Shown here: piece after piece, positions 31,641-41,242 of the stretch
How positions within the stretch are numbered: position 1 is the stretch's first letter
Layout: the number at the start of each line of letters is the position of its first letter
Source: Enterobacter hormaechei subsp. xiangfangensis
GTDB taxonomy: Bacteria > Pseudomonadota > Gammaproteobacteria > Enterobacterales > Enterobacteriaceae
Reading direction: 5' to 3'
Assembly: GCF_001729785.1 (NCBI RefSeq)
Contig: NZ_CP017183.1
Span: 4,464,001 to 4,528,000 of the forward strand
DNA: 64,000 nt
Notes under the pieces: generated by a model
What the model was told of the DNA's origin: nothing
Database searches by the model: none
What the model saw: only the letters and a program-made list of their open reading frames with translations
Program-made: the position numbers and the translations under genes

Positions 31641-33014
31641 TTAAACCAACCGGTTTTTCGCATCCGCAATCGCCTGCGCTACCTGCTTCGGTGACACGCC
31701 GCCTTTCGCTGCACGCTTATCCAGGCAGGATTGCAGGGCCAGAATCGGGTAGACGTCATCCCCGATAACCGCGCTGAATTTTTGCAGGTCGGCAAGCGCC
31801 AGCTCTTCAAGGGCTTTACCCTGACGAATCGCTTCCACTACCGCTTCACCCACAATATGGTGCGCCTCGCGGAACGGTACGCCTTTCGCCACCAGGTAGT
31901 CCGCCAGCTCGGTAGAGTTAGCATACCCCTGCTGCGCCGCTTCCTGGCAGCGCGGACGTTTCACCTGAATGCCGTCCAGCACCAGCGCGCCCATATGCAG
32001 ACAGTCCAGCCAGGTGTCGAGCGCGTCGAACAGCCCCTCTTTGTCTTCCTGCATGTCTTTGTTGTACGCCAGCGGCAGCCCTTTCAGGGTCATCATCATA
32101 CCGGTCAGCGCACCCTGCACGCGGCCACATTTCCCGCGGATCAGCTCCAGCGCGTCCGGGTTTTTCTTCTGCGGCATCAGGGAGGAGCCGGACGTCACAC
32201 GGTCGGACAGCTCCACAAACCCGGCTTCGCCAGAGTTAAAGAAGATCAGGTCTTCGGCAAAGCGCGACAGGTGCACCATCCCGATAGACGCATTTGAGAG
32301 CAGTTCCAGCACGTGGTCACGGTCAGAGACGCTGTCCAGACTATTGCGGGTGGCGGAGGCAAAGCCCAGCCAGCCTGCCAGCTGCTCACGGTCAATTTCA
32401 TAAGCCGTGCCGGCAAGCGCGCCGCTGCCCAGCGGGCTCACGTCCAGACGCTTTAAGGTATCCTGTAAACGGCTCTCATCACGCGCCAGCATCTCAACAT
32501 AGGCCAGACACCAGTGCGCGAACGTCACCGGCTGCGCGCGTTGCAGGTGGGTATAACCCGGCATCACCGCGTCCTGATTGTTCTGCGCGGTGTCCACCAG
32601 CGCGCCCTGCAACTGACGATTCGCCGCCAGCAGTTCGCCGACGGTCTCTTTGCACCACAGCTTCAGGTCGGTCGCCACCTGGTCATTACGGCTACGCCCG
32701 GTATGGAGCTTTTTACCCAACTGGCCGACTTTGTCGATCAGTTTGCCTTCCACCCAGCTGTGAATATCTTCAGCATCGCTCTGGAGGATTTGCTGCGGAT
32801 CCAGACGCACCTCTTCCAGCAGATTGTTCAGCGCCTCTTCCAGCTGCTGCTGTTCGTCTGCGGTCAGCACGCCAACGGTCACCAGCGCTTTGGACCAGGC
32901 CACAGAGCCGTCAATATCCTGTTCGGCCAGGCGGTAGTCGAAGCGCAAAGAGTCGTTGAACTGTTTGAACCGCTGATCCGCTGCCTGTGTAAAACGCCCA
33001 CCCCAAAGTGCCAT
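31641..33014 (-). CDS. argH: Argininosuccinate lyase
   Basis: Last step of arginine synthesis, splitting argininosuccinate to arginine and fumarate. Its 457 aa match E. coli. The fumarase/aspartase superfamily signature [10 protein letters not shown] lies near residues 278-287, with catalytic HTGRSRNDQ at about residues 106-114. Last gene of argCBH, separated from argB by a 105-bp gap filled with a BIME. A 33-bp repeat and oxyS lie downstream. Confidence 0.98.
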   Translation of the reverse strand: MALWGGRFTQAADQRFKQFNDSLRFDYRLAEQDIDGSVAWSKALVTVGVLTADEQQQLEEALNNLLEEVRLDPQQILQSDAEDIHSWVEGKLIDKVGQLGKKLHTGRSRNDQVATDLKLWCKETVGELLAANRQLQGALVDTAQNNQDAVMPGYTHLQRAQPVTFAHWCLAYVEMLARDESRLQDTLKRLDVSPLGSGALAGTAYEIDREQLAGWLGFASATRNSLDSVSDRDHVLELLSNASIGMVHLSRFAEDLIFFNSGEAGFVELSDRVTSGSSLMPQKKNPDALELIRGKCGRVQGALTGMMMTLKGLPLAYNKDMQEDKEGLFDALDTWLDCLHMGALVLDGIQVKRPRCQEAAQQGYANSTELADYLVAKGVPFREAHHIVGEAVVEAIRQGKALEELALADLQKFSAVIGDDVYPILALQSCLDKRAAKGGVSPKQVAQAIADAKNRLV

Positions 33015-33041
33015 AACGAATTTCCTTAATGATGATATTTT

Positions 33042-33112
33042 TGCCCGGTGGCGCTGCGCTTACCGGGCCTACAAAATTCACGTAGGCCGGATAAGCAAAG
33101 CGCCATCCGGCA
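33042..33112. repeat. BIME inside the argB-argH gap
   Basis: Two REP units in opposite orientation: TGCCCGGTGGCGCTGCGCTT with ACCGGGCCTAC (33042-33072), and GTAGGCCGGATAAGC with GCGCCATCCGGCA (33082-33112). It is transcribed within the argCBH operon. Confidence 0.9.
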
Positions 33113-33119
33113 CAGAAAC

Positions 33120-33896
33120 TTAAGCCAGAATACGCGTACCAATCGGCGTACCGTTAAACAGCGCCGGGAGTTGCTCCGCGTGCCGCCAGGAGGCGATATC
33201 CACCGGGCGACCCAACGTGCGGGCCGCATCCAGCGCCGCATTCACTTTAACAATCATGCCGTCGGTGATAATGCCTTGATCGATCAGCTGCTCGGCTTTT
33301 GCGGCGGTCATTTCCGCAATACGCTGGCCTTTGCCGTCCAGTATGCCGCTCACGTCGGAGAGCAAGATCAGGTCTGCGCCCAGCGTGGCCGCCAGCGCGG
33401 TTGCCGCCTGGTCAGCGTTAACGTTCATCAGCTCGCCCTCTTCGGTCACGCCGATTGAGCTTACCACCGGCAGGAAACCGCCTTCCAGCAGGGTGTTAAT
33501 CAGCTTAGGCGAACCCGGCTGCGCCAGTCCAACATGGCCAAGCTCTTCGTCGAGCTGGGTCACTTTCACGCTATCGCCATCGCCCAGACAGAGGCCAACG
33601 GAGGCGATATGGTGTTTCTTCGCCCACGCCAGCAGCGTTTTGTTCGCCGTGCCCGCCAGCGCGCCGGTAATGATGTCAATCTGGTCGGCAGGCGTCACGC
33701 GCAGGCCATTTTTCTTTTTCACCGGCAGGTTGAGCCCTTTCATCAGCTCATCCACCACACAGCCGCCGCCGTGCACAATCACCAGCGGACGTTGGTGTGA
33801 TTCACGATAGTTCACCAGTGCGTTAAACAGGCGCTCCAGCGCTTCTTCGCTGTCCAGCAGTACACCACCGAGTTTGATAATTAATGGGTTCATCAT
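33120..33896 (-). CDS. argB: Acetylglutamate kinase
   Basis: Phosphorylates N-acetylglutamate in arginine synthesis. Amino-acid kinase fold: [10 protein letters not shown] at the start, [13 protein letters not shown] near residues 39-51, and nucleotide-binding [15 protein letters not shown] near 175-190. The start at 33896 gives [11 protein letters not shown], 258 aa as in E. coli. The Shine-Dalgarno AAGG overlaps the argC stop, and an in-frame GTG one codon earlier and an ATG one codon later are alternatives. Second gene of argCBH. Confidence 0.97.
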   Translation of the reverse strand: MMNPLIIKLGGVLLDSEEALERLFNALVNYRESHQRPLVIVHGGGCVVDELMKGLNLPVKKKNGLRVTPADQIDIITGALAGTANKTLLAWAKKHHIASVGLCLGDGDSVKVTQLDEELGHVGLAQPGSPKLINTLLEGGFLPVVSSIGVTEEGELMNVNADQAATALAATLGADLILLSDVSGILDGKGQRIAEMTAAKAEQLIDQGIITDGMIVKVNAALDAARTLGRPVDIASWRHAEQLPALFNGTPIGTRILA

Positions 33897-33902
33897 CACA
33901 CC

Positions 33903-34907
33903 TTAAATAAGAGCCTGCGTTTCAGGGAAGCCGAAACGAATATTTGCACACTGCATTGCCTGTGCGGCAGCGCCTTTGAGTAGGTTATCTTCTGCTGCCA
34001 CCACGATGAGATGCTCACCCTGCACGGCAAAGCCGATATCGCAGAACGGCAGGCCGACCACATTTTTCAGCGCCGGCACGCCTTTGTCGTACGGGCGCAC
34101 CAGCGGTTTGTCCGCATACGCCTGCGTGAAGACCTCGTTCACCTGTTCTTTGGTCACACCCGGCTTCAGGCGGCAGGTAATGGTTTCGAGGATCCCGCGC
34201 GGGAAGCTGCCCAGATGCGGGGTGAAAATGACGTCCGCGCCCAGATGCGTCGTGATTTCAGGATGATGACGGTGGTTAAACACGCCATACGGCTGAAGGC
34301 TCACTTCGCAGAAGCTGTTGGAGATTGCCGCTTTGCGCCCGGCGCCGCTCACGCCACTGGTGGCGTTGATCACCGGCCACTGGTTCAGATCCAGCAACCC
34401 GGCGTCGATCAGCGGCTTCAGGGAAAGCTGCGCCGCCGTCGGGTAGCATCCCGGAACGGCAATCAGGTTCGCTTCTTTCAGTTTATCTGCGCTCCACTCC
34501 GCCAGGCCGTACACCGCTTTTTCAAGCAGATCCGGATGCTGGTGGGTGAAACCGTAATATTTTTCGTAGAACGCGCCGTCGTTAACGCGGAACGCGCCGG
34601 AGAGATCGAACACCACGCATCCGGCTGCCAGGAACTGCGGCGCCAGGTCGTGACTGACCTCGTGTGCGGTGGCTAAAAACACCACGTCAACGCCGTCGGT
34701 AAACTCGCTGATGTCAGACATGGGCTGCAAAGGCAAATCAACCACGCCCTTAAGTTGTGGATGCAAATCGGAAATTAACTTTCCGGCATCATTGCTTTGC
34801 GCTGACACGGTCAAAGCGGTTATGGTCATATGAGGGTGGCGATTTACGTAGCTTACAAGCTCTGCGCCCGCATAACCGCTAGCGCCTACAATCAGCGTAT
34901 TCAACAT
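33903..34907 (-). CDS. argC: N-acetyl-gamma-glutamyl-phosphate reductase
   Basis: NADPH-dependent reduction of acetylglutamyl phosphate to the semialdehyde. Its 334 aa match E. coli. The Rossmann start [12 protein letters not shown] (residues 7-18) and the active-site cysteine in VPGCYPTAA (about C154) are visible. First gene of argCBH, divergent from argE and controlled by ArgR through boxes in the 88-bp gap. Confidence 0.98.
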   Translation of the reverse strand: MLNTLIVGASGYAGAELVSYVNRHPHMTITALTVSAQSNDAGKLISDLHPQLKGVVDLPLQPMSDISEFTDGVDVVFLATAHEVSHDLAPQFLAAGCVVFDLSGAFRVNDGAFYEKYYGFTHQHPDLLEKAVYGLAEWSADKLKEANLIAVPGCYPTAAQLSLKPLIDAGLLDLNQWPVINATSGVSGAGRKAAISNSFCEVSLQPYGVFNHRHHPEITTHLGADVIFTPHLGSFPRGILETITCRLKPGVTKEQVNEVFTQAYADKPLVRPYDKGVPALKNVVGLPFCDIGFAVQGEHLIVVAAEDNLLKGAAAQAMQCANIRFGFPETQALI

Positions 34908-34930
34908 CGGGTTCCTTTATGCTCAACGTT

Positions 34931-34969
34931 AATGTATTTTTATTCACATTTATTGCATGAATATTGATA
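34931..34969. promoter_or_regulatory. ARG boxes of the argE/argCBH control region
   Basis: AATGTATTTTTATTCACA (34931-34948) and ATTGCATGAATATTGATA (34952-34969) are 18-bp ArgR boxes separated by 3 bp, the standard paired arrangement. They are nearly the same as the E. coli argECBH operator. ArgR with arginine would repress both directions. Confidence 0.92.
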
Positions 34970-34995
34970 CTATCACGACCTAAGGTGTGTCAACA

Positions 34996-36147
34996 ATGAA
35001 AATGAACTTACCGCCATTTATCGAGATTTACCGCGCCCTGATCGCCACACCCTCCATCAGCGCGACGGAAGAAGCCCTGGATCAGAGCAATGAGTCTTTA
35101 ATCAATCTGCTGGCGGGTTGGTTTAGCGATCTTGGGTTTAACGTTGAGGTTCAGCCCGTCCCCGGAACACGTCACAAATTTAACCTGCTCGCCAGTACCG
35201 GACATGGCGCGGGCGGCCTGCTGCTGGCTGGGCACACTGACACCGTGCCGTTTGATGATGGCCGCTGGACGCGCGATCCGTTCACGCTGACCGAGCATGA
35301 CAACAAGCTTTATGGTCTGGGCACCGCCGACATGAAAGGCTTCTTCGCCTTTATCCTCGACGCGCTGCGTGACGTGGACGTGACGAAGCTGAAAAAACCG
35401 CTCTACATTCTGGCGACCGCCGATGAAGAGACCAGCATGGCGGGCGCACGTTATTTCTCTGAAAACACATCGATTCGTCCTGACTGCGCGATCATCGGCG
35501 AACCGACCTCTCTGCAACCGATTCGGGCGCACAAAGGCCATATTTCTACCGCGGTGCGCGTACTGGGCCAGTCCGGCCACTCCAGCGATCCGGCGCGCGG
35601 CGTGAACGCCATTGAGCTGATGCATGACGCGATTGGCCGCATCATGACCCTGCGCGACGATCTGAAAGAGCGCTATCACTACGAGGCGTTCACCGTGCCT
35701 TACCCAACGCTTAACCTCGGCAGCCTGCACGGCGGTGATGCGTCCAACCGTATCTGCGCCTGCTGCGAACTGCATATGGATATCCGTCCTCTGCCGGGTA
35801 TGACGCTGAGCGATCTGGATGGCTTACTGAACGAAGCGCTGGCACCGGTCAGCGAGCGCTGGCCGGGCCGTCTGACGGTCTCCGAACTGCATCCGCCGAT
35901 TCCAGGCTACGAATGCCCGCCTGACCACCAGCTGGTTCAGGTGGTGGAAAAACTGCTTGGCGAGAAAACCGACGTGGTGAACTACTGCACCGAAGCGCCG
36001 TTTATTCAGACGCTGTGCCCGACGCTGGTTCTGGGCCCTGGCTCCATCAACCAGGCACACCAGCCGGACGAATATCTCGAAACCCGCTTCATCAAGCCCA
36101 CCCGCGAACTCATTACCCAGGTTGTGCATCACTTCTGCTGGCATTAA
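34996..36147 (+). CDS. argE: Acetylornithine deacetylase
   Basis: Metallopeptidase (M20 family) releasing ornithine from N-acetylornithine. The first metal-ligand motif [13 protein letters not shown] is near residues 73-85, and [11 protein letters not shown] carries the catalytic and ligand glutamates. I chose the ATG at 34996: TAAGGTG lies 8 bp upstream and the length becomes 383 aa as in E. coli. A GTG at 34987 overlaps that ribosome-binding site. Divergent from argC. Confidence 0.97.
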   Translation: MKMNLPPFIEIYRALIATPSISATEEALDQSNESLINLLAGWFSDLGFNVEVQPVPGTRHKFNLLASTGHGAGGLLLAGHTDTVPFDDGRWTRDPFTLTEHDNKLYGLGTADMKGFFAFILDALRDVDVTKLKKPLYILATADEETSMAGARYFSENTSIRPDCAIIGEPTSLQPIRAHKGHISTAVRVLGQSGHSSDPARGVNAIELMHDAIGRIMTLRDDLKERYHYEAFTVPYPTLNLGSLHGGDASNRICACCELHMDIRPLPGMTLSDLDGLLNEALAPVSERWPGRLTVSELHPPIPGYECPPDHQLVQVVEKLLGEKTDVVNYCTEAPFIQTLCPTLVLGPGSINQAHQPDEYLETRFIKPTRELITQVVHHFCWH

Positions 36148-36164
36148 AACCGCACCGAAAAGTC

Positions 36165-36197
36165 CCCTCTCCCTGTGGGAGAGGGTTAGGGTGAGGG
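36165..36197. repeat. 33-bp modular repeat, copy B
   Basis: CCCTCTCCC-tgt-GGGAGAGGG-tta-GGGTGAGGG, 18 bp beyond the argE stop. Same architecture as copies A and C; only the 3-bp spacers differ. The rest of the argE-ppc gap shows no gene. Confidence 0.85.
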
Positions 36198-36418
36198 CAA
36201 CAAATCGCATGATCACCGTCACATTTCCATAAGCATCTCTTATCTGACGCAATGCGAATTAAATTTCGTAAATTGTCCGCATTTATTCGTCTGCTGAACC
36301 GTTTTCGCAGCAATTGACGACGGGGGTTTTACGTGGCTTTATAAAGGGAGATGACAAAATAATGTCCAGAAGATTTTCGCCTGGGCATAAACAAAAATGA
36401 TGGGGTGACTGGGTTTTT

Positions 36419-39070
36419 ATGAACGAACAATATTCCGCGTTGCGTAGTAATGTCAGTATGCTCGGCAAAGTGCTTGGAGATACCATCAAAGACGCACTGG
36501 GGGAGAACATCCTCGACCGCGTTGAAACCATCCGCAAGCTGTCCAAATCTTCCCGCGCCGGTAATGAGGCCAATCGTCAGGAGCTGCTTACCACCTTGCA
36601 GAACCTCTCCAACGATGAGCTGCTGCCCGTTGCCCGCGCCTTCAGCCAGTTCCTGAACCTGGCCAACACCGCTGAGCAATACCACAGCATTTCGCCAAAA
36701 GGCGAAGCGGCCAGCAACCCGGAAGTCATTGCCCGCACCCTTCGTAAACTCAAAGACCAGCCCGACCTCAACGAAGCGACCATCAAAAAAGCGGTGGAAT
36801 CCCTTTCGCTGGAGCTGGTGCTGACCGCACACCCAACCGAAATCACCCGTCGTACTCTGATCCACAAAATGGTGGAAGTGAACAACTGTCTGAAGCAGTT
36901 GGATAACAAAGACATCGCCGACTACGAACGTAACCAGCTTATGCGCCGCCTGCGCCAGCTGATTGCCCAGTCCTGGCACACCGATGAAATTCGTAAGCAT
37001 CGCCCAAGCCCGGTCGACGAAGCCAAGTGGGGCTTTGCGGTGGTGGAAAACAGCCTGTGGGAAGGGGTACCCAACTACCTGCGCGAGCTGAACGAACAGC
37101 TGGAAGAAAATCTGGGCTATCGCCTGCCGGTCGACTTTGTGCCGGTTCGCTTCACCTCCTGGATGGGCGGCGACCGCGACGGCAACCCGAACGTGACGGC
37201 GGAAATCACCCGTCACGTCCTGCTGCTGAGCCGCTGGAAAGCGACCGACCTGTTCCTGAAAGATATCCAGGTACTGATCTCCGAGCTGTCGATGGTGGAA
37301 GCGACGCCGGAACTGCGCGCGCTGGCCGGTGAAGAAGGCGCCAGCGAGCCGTACCGCTTCCTGATGAAAAAGCTGCGCGGTCAGCTGATGGCCACTCAGG
37401 CCTGGCTGGAAGCGCGCCTGAAAGGCCAGCGCCTGCCGAAGCCGGAAGGTCTGCTGAGCCAGAACGAACAGCTCTGGGAGCCTCTATACGCCTGCTATAA
37501 ATCGCTCCAGGCTTGTGGGATGGGCATCATTGCCAACGGCGAACTGCTCGACACCCTGCGCCGCGTGAAGTGTTTCGGCGTGCCGCTGGTGCGTATCGAC
37601 GTTCGTCAGGAAAGTACCCGTCATACCGAAGCGCTGGGCGAGCTGACCCGCTACCTCGGCATCGGCGACTATGAAAGCTGGTCAGAAGCCGACAAACAGG
37701 CGTTCCTGATCCGCGAGCTGAACTCCAAGCGCCCGCTGCTGCCGCGCAACTGGGAGCCAAGCAATGACACCCGCGAAGTGCTCAACACCTGTAAAGCGAT
37801 TGTAGATGCGCCGAAAGGATCGGTGGCCGCCTACGTGATCTCCATGGCGAAGACCCCGTCCGACGTGCTGGGCGTTCACCTTCTACTGAAAGAAGCGGGC
37901 ATTGACTATGCTCTGCCGGTAGCACCGCTGTTTGAGACTCTCGACGACCTGAACAACGCTAACGACGTGATGACCCAGCTGCTGAACATCGACTGGTATC
38001 GCGGCTTTATTCAGGGCAAACAGATGGTGATGATCGGCTATTCCGACTCCGCGAAAGATGCGGGGGTGATGGCAGCCTCCTGGGCGCAGTATCAGGCGCA
38101 GGATGCACTGATCAAAACCTGTGAGAAAGCCGGTATCGAGCTGACCCTGTTCCACGGACGCGGTGGCTCAATTGGTCGTGGCGGTGCGCCTGCACACGCG
38201 GCGCTGCTCTCTCAACCACCAGGAAGCCTGAAAGGCGGCCTGCGCGTGACCGAGCAGGGCGAGATGATCCGCTTCAAGTACGGCCTGCCGGAAGTGACCA
38301 TCAGCAGCCTGTCGCTTTATACCAGCGCGATCCTCGAAGCCAACCTGCTGCCGCCGCCGGAGCCAAAAGAATCCTGGTGCCGGATTATGGACGAACTGTC
38401 TGACATCTCCTGCGATCTGTACCGCGGCTACGTGCGTGAAAACAAAGATTTTGTCCCTTACTTCCGCTCGGCCACGCCTGAACAGGAGCTGGGTAAACTG
38501 CCGCTGGGCTCGCGTCCTGCAAAGCGTCGCCCGACCGGTGGCGTTGAATCCCTGCGCGCCATTCCATGGATCTTCGCCTGGACGCAAAACCGCTTAATGC
38601 TGCCAGCCTGGCTGGGTGCCGGTGCGGCGCTGCAAAAAGTGGTGGAAGACGGTAAGCAGAGCGAACTGGAAACCATGTGCCGCGACTGGCCATTCTTCTC
38701 TACCCGTCTGGGAATGCTGGAGATGGTCTTCTCGAAGGCCGACCTGTGGCTGGCGGAATACTACGATCAGCGCCTGGTGAAGCCGGAGCTGTGGGCGCTG
38801 GGCAAAGAGCTGCGCGAACTGCTGGAAGGCGACATCAAAGTGGTGCTGGACATCGCTAACGACTCCCACCTGATGGAAGACCTGCCGTGGATCGCCGAGT
38901 CTATCCAGCTGCGTAACATCTACACCGACCCGCTGAACGTTTTACAGGCTGAACTGCTGCACCGTTCGCGTCTGGCGGAAGAGGAAGGTAAAGAGCCGGA
39001 TCCACGCGTTGAACAGGCGCTGATGGTGACGATTGCGGGCGTTGCGGCAGGTATGCGTAACACCGGTTAA
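36419..39070 (+). CDS. ppc: Phosphoenolpyruvate carboxylase
   Basis: Anaplerotic enzyme forming oxaloacetate from PEP and bicarbonate. Its 883 aa equal E. coli Ppc. The catalytic histidine lies in [12 protein letters not shown] (about residue 138), the [12 protein letters not shown] motif near residue 250, and the mobile loop [16 protein letters not shown] near 579-594. The C-terminus ends MRNTG. Allosteric control by acetyl-CoA and aspartate is expected. Stand-alone gene followed by a BIME. Confidence 0.98.
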   Translation: MNEQYSALRSNVSMLGKVLGDTIKDALGENILDRVETIRKLSKSSRAGNEANRQELLTTLQNLSNDELLPVARAFSQFLNLANTAEQYHSISPKGEAASNPEVIARTLRKLKDQPDLNEATIKKAVESLSLELVLTAHPTEITRRTLIHKMVEVNNCLKQLDNKDIADYERNQLMRRLRQLIAQSWHTDEIRKHRPSPVDEAKWGFAVVENSLWEGVPNYLRELNEQLEENLGYRLPVDFVPVRFTSWMGGDRDGNPNVTAEITRHVLLLSRWKATDLFLKDIQVLISELSMVEATPELRALAGEEGASEPYRFLMKKLRGQLMATQAWLEARLKGQRLPKPEGLLSQNEQLWEPLYACYKSLQACGMGIIANGELLDTLRRVKCFGVPLVRIDVRQESTRHTEALGELTRYLGIGDYESWSEADKQAFLIRELNSKRPLLPRNWEPSNDTREVLNTCKAIVDAPKGSVAAYVISMAKTPSDVLGVHLLLKEAGIDYALPVAPLFETLDDLNNANDVMTQLLNIDWYRGFIQGKQMVMIGYSDSAKDAGVMAASWAQYQAQDALIKTCEKAGIELTLFHGRGGSIGRGGAPAHAALLSQPPGSLKGGLRVTEQGEMIRFKYGLPEVTISSLSLYTSAILEANLLPPPEPKESWCRIMDELSDISCDLYRGYVRENKDFVPYFRSATPEQELGKLPLGSRPAKRRPTGGVESLRAIPWIFAWTQNRLMLPAWLGAGAALQKVVEDGKQSELETMCRDWPFFSTRLGMLEMVFSKADLWLAEYYDQRLVKPELWALGKELRELLEGDIKVVLDIANDSHLMEDLPWIAESIQLRNIYTDPLNVLQAELLHRSRLAEEEGKEPDPRVEQALMVTIAGVAAGMRNTG

Positions 39071-39077
39071 TCGGTTT

Positions 39078-39153
39078 TGCCGGGTGGCGTTTACGCTTAC
39101 CCGGCCTAAAATAGGCTTTTCGTAGGCCCGGCAAGCACCAGCGCCGCCGGGCA
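39078..39153. repeat. BIME between ppc and yijO
   Basis: Two opposite REP-like units, TGCCGGGTGGCGTTTACGCT with TACCCGGCCTAA (39078-39109) and GTAGGCCCGGCAAGCACC with AGCGCCGCCGGGCA (39122-39153). Confidence 0.85.
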
Positions 39154-39172
39154 ATACCCTGGTATCCACACC

Positions 39173-40021
39173 ATGCACCACGACATTACCCAGATCCTGA
39201 CTAACCTGATCAACGGCACAACGCCGCTGCGTCAGGTGCATTTTGCAAACTCCGCTACCTCCGCCCCCGAACTTGCCTTGCAGGTCGATTTTCCACGTCT
39301 GGAGATCGCGATCGAAGGTTCGATGAAAGACCAGGCTGGCTGCGTTTTACAGCAGGGTGATGTTTTATACGTCCCGGCTGGCGGCTGGAATAATCCACAA
39401 TGGCAAGCACCCGCAACAACGCTGAGCATCCTGTTTGGCAAACAGCAGCTTGGGTTTAGCCTTTTGCACTGGAATGGTATAGACGTGCGAAACCTGACAA
39501 AGCAGCACGTTGCCCGCCGCGGTCCCCGTATTGGATCGCTACTCTTACAGACGCTTCATGAAATGCAGATGCAACCGCATGAGCAACAAACCGCGCGGCT
39601 GATTATTGCCAGCCTGCTTAGCCACTGCGTCGACCTGCTGGGTAGTCAGATCCAAACCGCCTCCCGCAGCCAGGCTTTGTTTGAAGCAATTCGGGTCTAT
39701 ATTGACGAACACTACGCCACTCCCCTTACCCGGGAATCCGTCGCGCAGGCGTTTTATATCTCCCCAAACTACCTGTCGCATCTGTTCCAGAAAACGGGCG
39801 CAGTGGGTTTCAATGAGTACCTGACGCACACCCGACTGGAACACGCGCGCCAGTTGCTGAAAGGATATGATTTGAAAGTGAAAGAGGTGGCGCATGCCTG
39901 CGGATTTGTCGACAGCAACTATTTCTGCCGGTTGTTTCGTAAGAACACCGAACGTTCGCCGTCAGAATACCGTCGCCAGTATCACAGCCAGCTCACCGGG
40001 AAGGCGATTAGTCCAGAATGA
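39173..40021 (+). CDS. yijO: AraC-family regulator YijO
   Basis: 282-aa regulator with an N-terminal cupin-like sensing domain (DVLYVPAGGWNNPQW at about residues 61-75) and two C-terminal AraC helix-turn-helix units (LTRESVAQAFYISPNYLSHLFQK, and KVKEVAHACGFVDSNYFCRLFRK). The C-terminal half is strongly conserved with E. coli YijO, the sensing half less so. Target unknown. It converges on and overlaps frwD by 14 bp, so control of the frw/pfl/ptsA cluster is an attractive but untested inference. Confidence 0.9.
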   Translation: MHHDITQILTNLINGTTPLRQVHFANSATSAPELALQVDFPRLEIAIEGSMKDQAGCVLQQGDVLYVPAGGWNNPQWQAPATTLSILFGKQQLGFSLLHWNGIDVRNLTKQHVARRGPRIGSLLLQTLHEMQMQPHEQQTARLIIASLLSHCVDLLGSQIQTASRSQALFEAIRVYIDEHYATPLTRESVAQAFYISPNYLSHLFQKTGAVGFNEYLTHTRLEHARQLLKGYDLKVKEVAHACGFVDSNYFCRLFRKNTERSPSEYRRQYHSQLTGKAISPE

Positions 40022-40364
40022 CCTGAGTATGCTGCGGAGCGGCTAACATTTTACGCACCGCCCCCATCACCTTTTGTGGGTCGCGTAAAAAGGCGCTAAT
40101 ACCGCACTTCACGTAGCGCGCATGCTCGAAACGTTCGCTGCCCGCCAGTTCGATATCGGTAATGAGCAATATGACATCGGCACGCCGTATGTCGTCTTCC
40201 GTAAGCTCGCTCTCAACGCCCAGCGCTCCCTGCGTCTCAATGTTAACGCTCCACTTCTCCTGCTGGCAGAGCTTTTCCAGCCGTTCGGCAGCCATATAGG
40301 TGTGTGCAACGCCACTGACGCACGCGGTCACCGCCACCAGATGACGTCCCGTTATCACTGTCAT
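40008..40364 (-). CDS. frwD: PTS EIIB component, fructose family
   Basis: 118-aa stand-alone IIB domain with the phospho-cysteine motif VTACVSGVAHTYMAAERLE (C15). Closely resembles FrwB in the same cluster, so the locus has two IIB proteins. It begins 2 bp after pflC. In E. coli FrwD belongs to the cryptic Frw PTS, whose sugar is unknown. Confidence 0.9.
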   Translation of the reverse strand: MTVITGRHLVAVTACVSGVAHTYMAAERLEKLCQQEKWSVNIETQGALGVESELTEDDIRRADVILLITDIELAGSERFEHARYVKCGISAFLRDPQKVMGAVRKMLAAPQHTQVILD

Positions 40365-40366
40365 GT

Positions 40367-41242
40367 TCAGCCTCCCACGGTAACATTGAAACCTTCGCGC
40401 TCTGCCAGTTGACGCATCGCTGACACCTCATCTTCTGTCGGAGGGATCGCTTGCCGCATCCCCCACTCCTGTCCCAGCAGACGGTATTTTGGCTCCCCAT
40501 ACTGATGGAAGGGCAATAAATGCAGTTGCCGTATTCCTGAAGGTAGCAGGAAAGCCAGCACGCGTGCCATGTTCGTTTCGTTAAGCGTATAACCAGGAAT
40601 AAGCGGCACACGAGGAATCACGTTTATCCCGTTAGCCACCAGCTGGCGGAAATTATCCAGCACTCTGGGAAGATTCATTGCCACAATCGATTGGGCCAGA
40701 TCCGCGTCCATGATCTTTAAATCAAACAACACTTCATCACACTGGCGAGCCAGCGGCATGAGTCGGGACAAAGGGGCATCGCCTGCCGTTTCAATGGCCG
40801 TATGCACGCCGAAACGGCGTAATCGCTGTAGAAATTGTGTCGCGAAAGGCGCCTGCAGCAACACTTCGCCACCCGAGAGCGTCACCCCGCCTCCCGAGGA
40901 ACGAAAGAAGACATCGTCTTTCATGACCTCGTTTATCAGCTCCTCCAGCGTAACATCCCGCCCGATAGGCTCAAATGCGCCGGAGGGGCACTCATCGACG
41001 TCCCGCAAACAGGGGGCGCAGTGAAGACATTTACTTTCTCTACGTACCGTCTCGATTTTCGGTGAAATCGACTCCGGATTCGCACACCACGGACAACGGT
41101 GAGGACAACCTTTAAAAAAGACCACCGTACGGATGCCGCGACCGTCATTCAATGAGTAGCGCTGGATATTGAAAATACGCGCCACCTCGGCGCGCGTTTC
41201 AACCACGTCACAGCTGATGCGCTGTGCGGCGGATAATGTCAT
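40367..41242 (-). CDS. pflC: Radical SAM activase for the PflD glycyl-radical enzyme
   Basis: Installs the glycyl radical on its partner PflD. Radical SAM cysteines C46, C50 and C53 in KGCPHRCPWC, followed by a ferredoxin-like insert CLHCAPCLRDVDECP, then the SGGGVTLSGGEVL segment. An inserted 4Fe-4S domain is typical of activases of dehydratase-type glycyl-radical enzymes, rather than PflA, which lacks it. The start at 41242 has AAGGAGA upstream, gives 291 aa as in E. coli, and lies within the last 35 bp of pflD; an upstream open extension is not family-like. Confidence 0.92.
   Translation of the reverse strand: MTLSAAQRISCDVVETRAEVARIFNIQRYSLNDGRGIRTVVFFKGCPHRCPWCANPESISPKIETVRRESKCLHCAPCLRDVDECPSGAFEPIGRDVTLEELINEVMKDDVFFRSSGGGVTLSGGEVLLQAPFATQFLQRLRRFGVHTAIETAGDAPLSRLMPLARQCDEVLFDLKIMDADLAQSIVAMNLPRVLDNFRQLVANGINVIPRVPLIPGYTLNETNMARVLAFLLPSGIRQLHLLPFHQYGEPKYRLLGQEWGMRQAIPPTEDEVSAMRQLAEREGFNVTVGG

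Noticed and set aside
36329..37216. 295-codon open frame antisense to ppc
   Set aside because: Shadow of the ppc coding frame.
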